A stretch of DNA of 64,000 nt from Prostheceraeus crozeri (Eukaryota; Platyhelminthes; Polycladida; Euryleptidae): the NCBI GenBank assembly GCA_907163375.1, contig CAJQUW010009088.1, positions 124,001-188,000 on the forward strand, read 5' to 3'. This document shows positions 51,161 through 64,000 of the stretch, in pieces; within the stretch, counting starts at the first letter, position 1, and each line of letters starts with the position of its first letter. Made by a program: the position numbers and the translations under genes. Below the pieces are notes generated by a model that was not told the origin of the DNA, made no database searches, and saw only the letters and a program-made list of their open reading frames with translations.

Positions 51161-52501
51161 GTGGGTGAGGTGAATAAGGCCCACCTAGCAGACTTAGAGC
51201 TCTACAGTCTTGAAATTTTCATTAAATACTTCGAATTTATATTCAAGTTATCTATTTCTGGGGCAGCTGACATGTGTGAGAAGTTCATGTCGATTATTGC
51301 GAAACTTCTGTACGAAACTCCGACACGTGTAGGTAATAAGGCCCACTTTTGTTTTTATTTGCTGTATTCAATTTACGTAGCTTATAAGTCATTTCTAACA
51401 TCTGGCTATATAGGCCTACAATGGATTGTATTCACCTTCTGGTACGCAAAAAGGTATAGTGAGGTTAGATATAATATGCTCTTGTAATTCAAAGTTAGGA
51501 CTTAAGTTAAACCCCTATGTAAAAAAGAAAAACCAAAATTATTCATTCAAATACATCGACTTTTATTGAAAAACAAAAGATATTTTTAACACGAGGAAAA
51601 AATAACTATGTGATGGTAAAAAACTTTGTATTTGGTAGCCATATAGATATAGTCTCTCTAGTATATTATCAGTCATAAACACAGACTTTATAGGCCTACC
51701 CTGGAACAGTCAGAACAAACAAATAGGAACTCATCTTCGTCACTTCCATGACTTAAACCAGCACAATCTTTGTGTACACAATCAATCATCACATGCTATA
51801 CACTGTCTCATAGGCCTATCTAACTCTTCATCTTCCTCACAAATTTTGCAATCCCACGATTCATTGCCAGCTTGCTCTGCTTTTCTACAACTAAGCTTGG
51901 GCCTACTGTTTTGCTTCATGGATAGAACAGGTGCTTGCCTAAAGCGCTTTTTATTAGTAAAAAGTTCTTTGTAAGTCCTAAGTAGTTGTGCTTTCTACGC
52001 AAGACTACACCTACGTTTACGTGGATCTGACTTTCGTTGGATTTTCGGAGTACTGATTATACTGTGATAGGCCCGGGCCTTATTGCCAGCATTTTGTATG
52101 GGCCTTATTGGCTACATTGACATCGTTTTATAATAAGTGCTTTTCGAACTTTCCCGAACTCAAAAAATCAAACTATTATTTAAGGTCATAGAGAGGATAC
52201 GTCAGAGATAATTTTCCATGTTAAGAGCTCATCTACACCAATATTTTCTGTCATGAAATCCTTGAACAAGTGAAGAGCAAATATAAGATCAAAGAAGAAA
52301 TTTGAATGTACTTTTTTTGAGATGCTGTAGAATCTGATCAGCTGGACCAAAATCGATAAAACTTCTGACACCTATTTAAAATTAGATATACTTTATTATA
52401 TTAGATTATTAGATAATATATTTTCATTTCTTTTTTGTTGCGCCTTAATTCGTTAAGCAGTTACGGAGATCTAGCAAGTGGGCTTTATTCACCTCTCCCA
52501 C
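51161..52501 (-). mobile_element. DNA transposon relic with C-terminal PHD finger
   Basis: The ends are inverted repeats GTGGGTGAGGTGAATAAGGC (51161) and, inverted, GTGGGAGAGGTGAATAAAGC (52501). On the minus strand near 51930-51690 a PHD finger can be read: DCKIC, QCIACD, then in a shifted frame CVHKDCAGLSHG and FVCSDC just before the stop. The shift is near 51778. The catalytic part is not recognisable. PHD fingers at transposase C-termini are known in pogo/Tigger-like families, so that family is a guess. Confidence 0.6.
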
Positions 52502-52536
52502 TAATAGAGTTGTCTGTACGGGAGGTCAGTCATAAT

Positions 52537-53046
52537 GAATGTAAAGAAAAAATTCTCTCCCAGTTTTACGACTTCTTTGTATTTTAAAATAAATTACCCG
52601 ACGCGTTTCGTCTACACAGACTGTGTCAAGGGTGACAAACTGATGCTGTACAAGTGGGTTTATATACAAATTTGTCAGCGAAAGCAGCTCATCTGTTCAG
52701 CTCATGTCTTCTGTTTATTTTTGGCATGTTCGTCGCAATTAAGCGAGATTCAGCCACCCTACAAAATTATCGATAGACAGCAAACAGCGATTACTACTAG
52801 GGTGGCTGAATCTCGCTTAATTGCGATGAACATGCCAAAAATAAACAGAAGACATGAGCTGAACAGATGAGCTGCTTTCGCTGACAAATTTGCATATAAA
52901 CCCACTTGTACAGCATCAGTTTGTCACCTTTGACACAGTCTGTGTAGACGAAACGCGTCGGGAAATTTATTTTAAAATACAAAGAAGTCGTAAAACTGGG
53001 AGAGAATTTTTTATTTTTTTAAAAAAAAGTTTTTTTCTTTACATTC
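52537..53046. repeat. Fold-back element with 220-250-bp arms
   Basis: The left arm 52537-52760 and right arm 52799-53046 are near-perfect inverted copies around a 38-bp loop. The arms start and end GAATGTAAAG / CTTTACATTC. Each arm reads open for about 60 codons (YPTRFVYTDCVKGDKLMLYK), but mirror frames on both strands are explained by the inversion. It is a likely MITE or fold-back transposon. Confidence 0.85.
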
Positions 53047-53559
53047 ACCTCTCCCTCCTTAATATCCAGAATATTAATTAAAGGTTCAACAGAATGAGGA
53101 ATGTTGCACAAACCTCACCGCCTCTTCTAAAAGCACAAACGTCACCGCCTCATTTGCCATCATACCTGTCTTTTCTATGAAGACTGTATTCTGGAATTAT
53201 TAGCTTGTCATCAGAAGTATTTTCATGCAACCATGCTTCACAGATGGCAATGACATCGGGTCTTCTGGCGGAAGAAATTACATACAATTCGTTGTACTTC
53301 GGACGTTGGGATTGTATATTGGATAAAAGGATACAGGGGACACGCATTATGAAAAACAATCAATTGAAAATTCTTGATATCATTTTCAAAATCGACGTTT
53401 CCATTTCAGAGTCAGACAAAGTCACCGCACACGTCTTGATCTTTTGTAACTAGGCTTTCCTATTCTTGCTACAGAAAGCACAACTGCAGACTGGTTGCTT
53501 AACTCGCAAAAAAATAACTTTAACATTCATTTCATCGTTTTGTTTCCTGTCGTCGACAG

Positions 53560-54122
53560 ATCCACTTTGGTTCTCTTATAATCCGGATATAATCACATTC
53601 GATCGTCGATTCATCCGTTGCTCTAACTCATTTACAATATCATCATAGTAAAAGCTGATAGACTTGGTGGATTTGGATTTCTCCTTCAACTCATTGATTT
53701 GGGTTTGCATAGAATCCCACGTGGAGCGTGCATTCTTGACACTCTCCATTTGGGAACATTTTGTCAATTAATTTGAAATGACTATTCGATTTGCTGTCGA
53801 CATCTTTAGTAGCATATGGAGTGGCCTTTTCTCCCATTTCTAGGGCGTTGCAGTTATTTATGGCCTCTCTCAGGACTGAAATCAATTTGTCTTTCGACAG
53901 TTTGGACATTTGGTCAATTAATTTGAAATGACTATTCGATTTGCTGTCGACATCTTTAGTAGCATATGGAGTGGCCTTTTCTCCCATTTCTAGGGCGTTG
54001 CAGTTATCGATGGCCTCTCTCAGGACTGAAATCAATTTGTCTTTCGACAGTTTGGACATTTGGCCATTTGACAAGCGCTTGACTAATCCAGAATCAGGAT
54101 GCACCTTTTCTCTCTCACTCAT
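53560..54122 (-). pseudogene. LINE ORF1 with an internal 150-bp duplication
   Basis: Starts MSEREKVHPDSGLVKRLSNG. A 50-residue segment beginning QMSKLSKDKLISVLREAI and ending SHFKLID occurs twice in tandem (DNA repeat 53764-53913 and 53914-54063, almost identical). Next is a coiled-coil helix (DSMQTQINELKEKSKSTKS) and the ORF1-type ending RRSNVIISGL. A frame change lies between the duplicated part and the coiled coil. ORF1 proteins package LINE RNA. Confidence 0.65.
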
Positions 54123-54203
54123 GTTGTATAAAATAAAAGTGGGAAACTGAGACTTGCTGATGCCAATGATTAGGGGCTCGAACCAGAGTTGTCTAAAACG
54201 CAA

Positions 54204-64000
<9,797 letters not shown>

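Larger units (their letters stand above)
50690..54122 (-). mobile_element. Minus-strand LINE remains, interrupted by a DNA transposon and a fold-back
   Basis: Pieces lie in LINE order on the minus strand. ORF1 (54122 to about 53560) comes first. The start of an endonuclease domain follows (53359-53150: VPCILLSNIQSQRPKYNELY, then PDVIAICEAWLHE). Its continuation is at 51017-50751 (MIVGDLNRLPTSCIEGGLNL, then VVNCPTRKGNILDKIL). The gap is filled by a PHD-finger transposon (51161-52501) and a fold-back element (52537-53046). No RT is left. CR1/Jockey-type affiliation is likely but not proven. Confidence 0.7.

Overview
The window looks like a repeat-rich, AT-rich nuclear region of a non-vertebrate metazoan. 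The only convincing host gene is a single-exon tyrosinase (8780-10246, minus strand) with the Cys-rich N-terminal domain typical of the chordate/flatworm-type (gamma) tyrosinases. The phylum cannot be fixed from the sequence. Nearly everything else is transposable elements, many nested in one another.

Layout. 1-4.2 kb: right-arm remains of a diverged Polinton/Maverick. 4.8-8.7 kb: a broken minus-strand BEL/Pao retroelement, interrupted by a tRNA-derived SINE that carries a hammerhead-ribozyme-like fold and is flanked by a 13-bp target duplication. 8.8-10.25 kb: the tyrosinase. 10,404-44,009: a second, young BEL/Pao element bounded by a 5-bp duplication (AGTAC). It was split twice: its pol region holds a near-complete 23.7-kb Polinton (14,367-38,083, 6-bp duplication TACATT), and its 3' LTR holds a 3.8-kb hAT transposon (40,117-43,911, 8-bp duplication ATCAGTGT), which itself holds a 0.76-kb MITE. 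44-55 kb: LINE, mariner, PHD-finger transposon and fold-back fragments. 55.2-62.8 kb: two almost identical tandem copies of a 5'-truncated LINE, separated and flanked by long (GA)n tracts. 63.1-64 kb: another LINE on the minus strand running off the edge.

The Polinton is the most interesting object. It has about 1.57-kb terminal inverted repeats built of C-tract-punctuated repeat units. It also carries the expected core: protein-primed type B DNA polymerase, RVE integrase with chromodomain, packaging ATPase, adenain-like protease, double-jelly-roll major capsid protein and basic core-like proteins. Beyond the core it carries what reads as a full-length TATA-binding-protein homologue (28173-28718, with the TBP signature YEPELFP). 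Directly upstream is a tandem pair of small proteins resembling the PC4/p15 coactivator. Two mirror-image promoter cassettes (CCAAT, 17 bp, CCAAT, 23 bp, TATA) sit on its two arms with matching leader sequences. I read this as a possible element-encoded transcription-initiation module. Two small RING-like proteins hint at host interaction. The two polinton-like elements and the two BEL elements are treated as fossils and described only by their parts.
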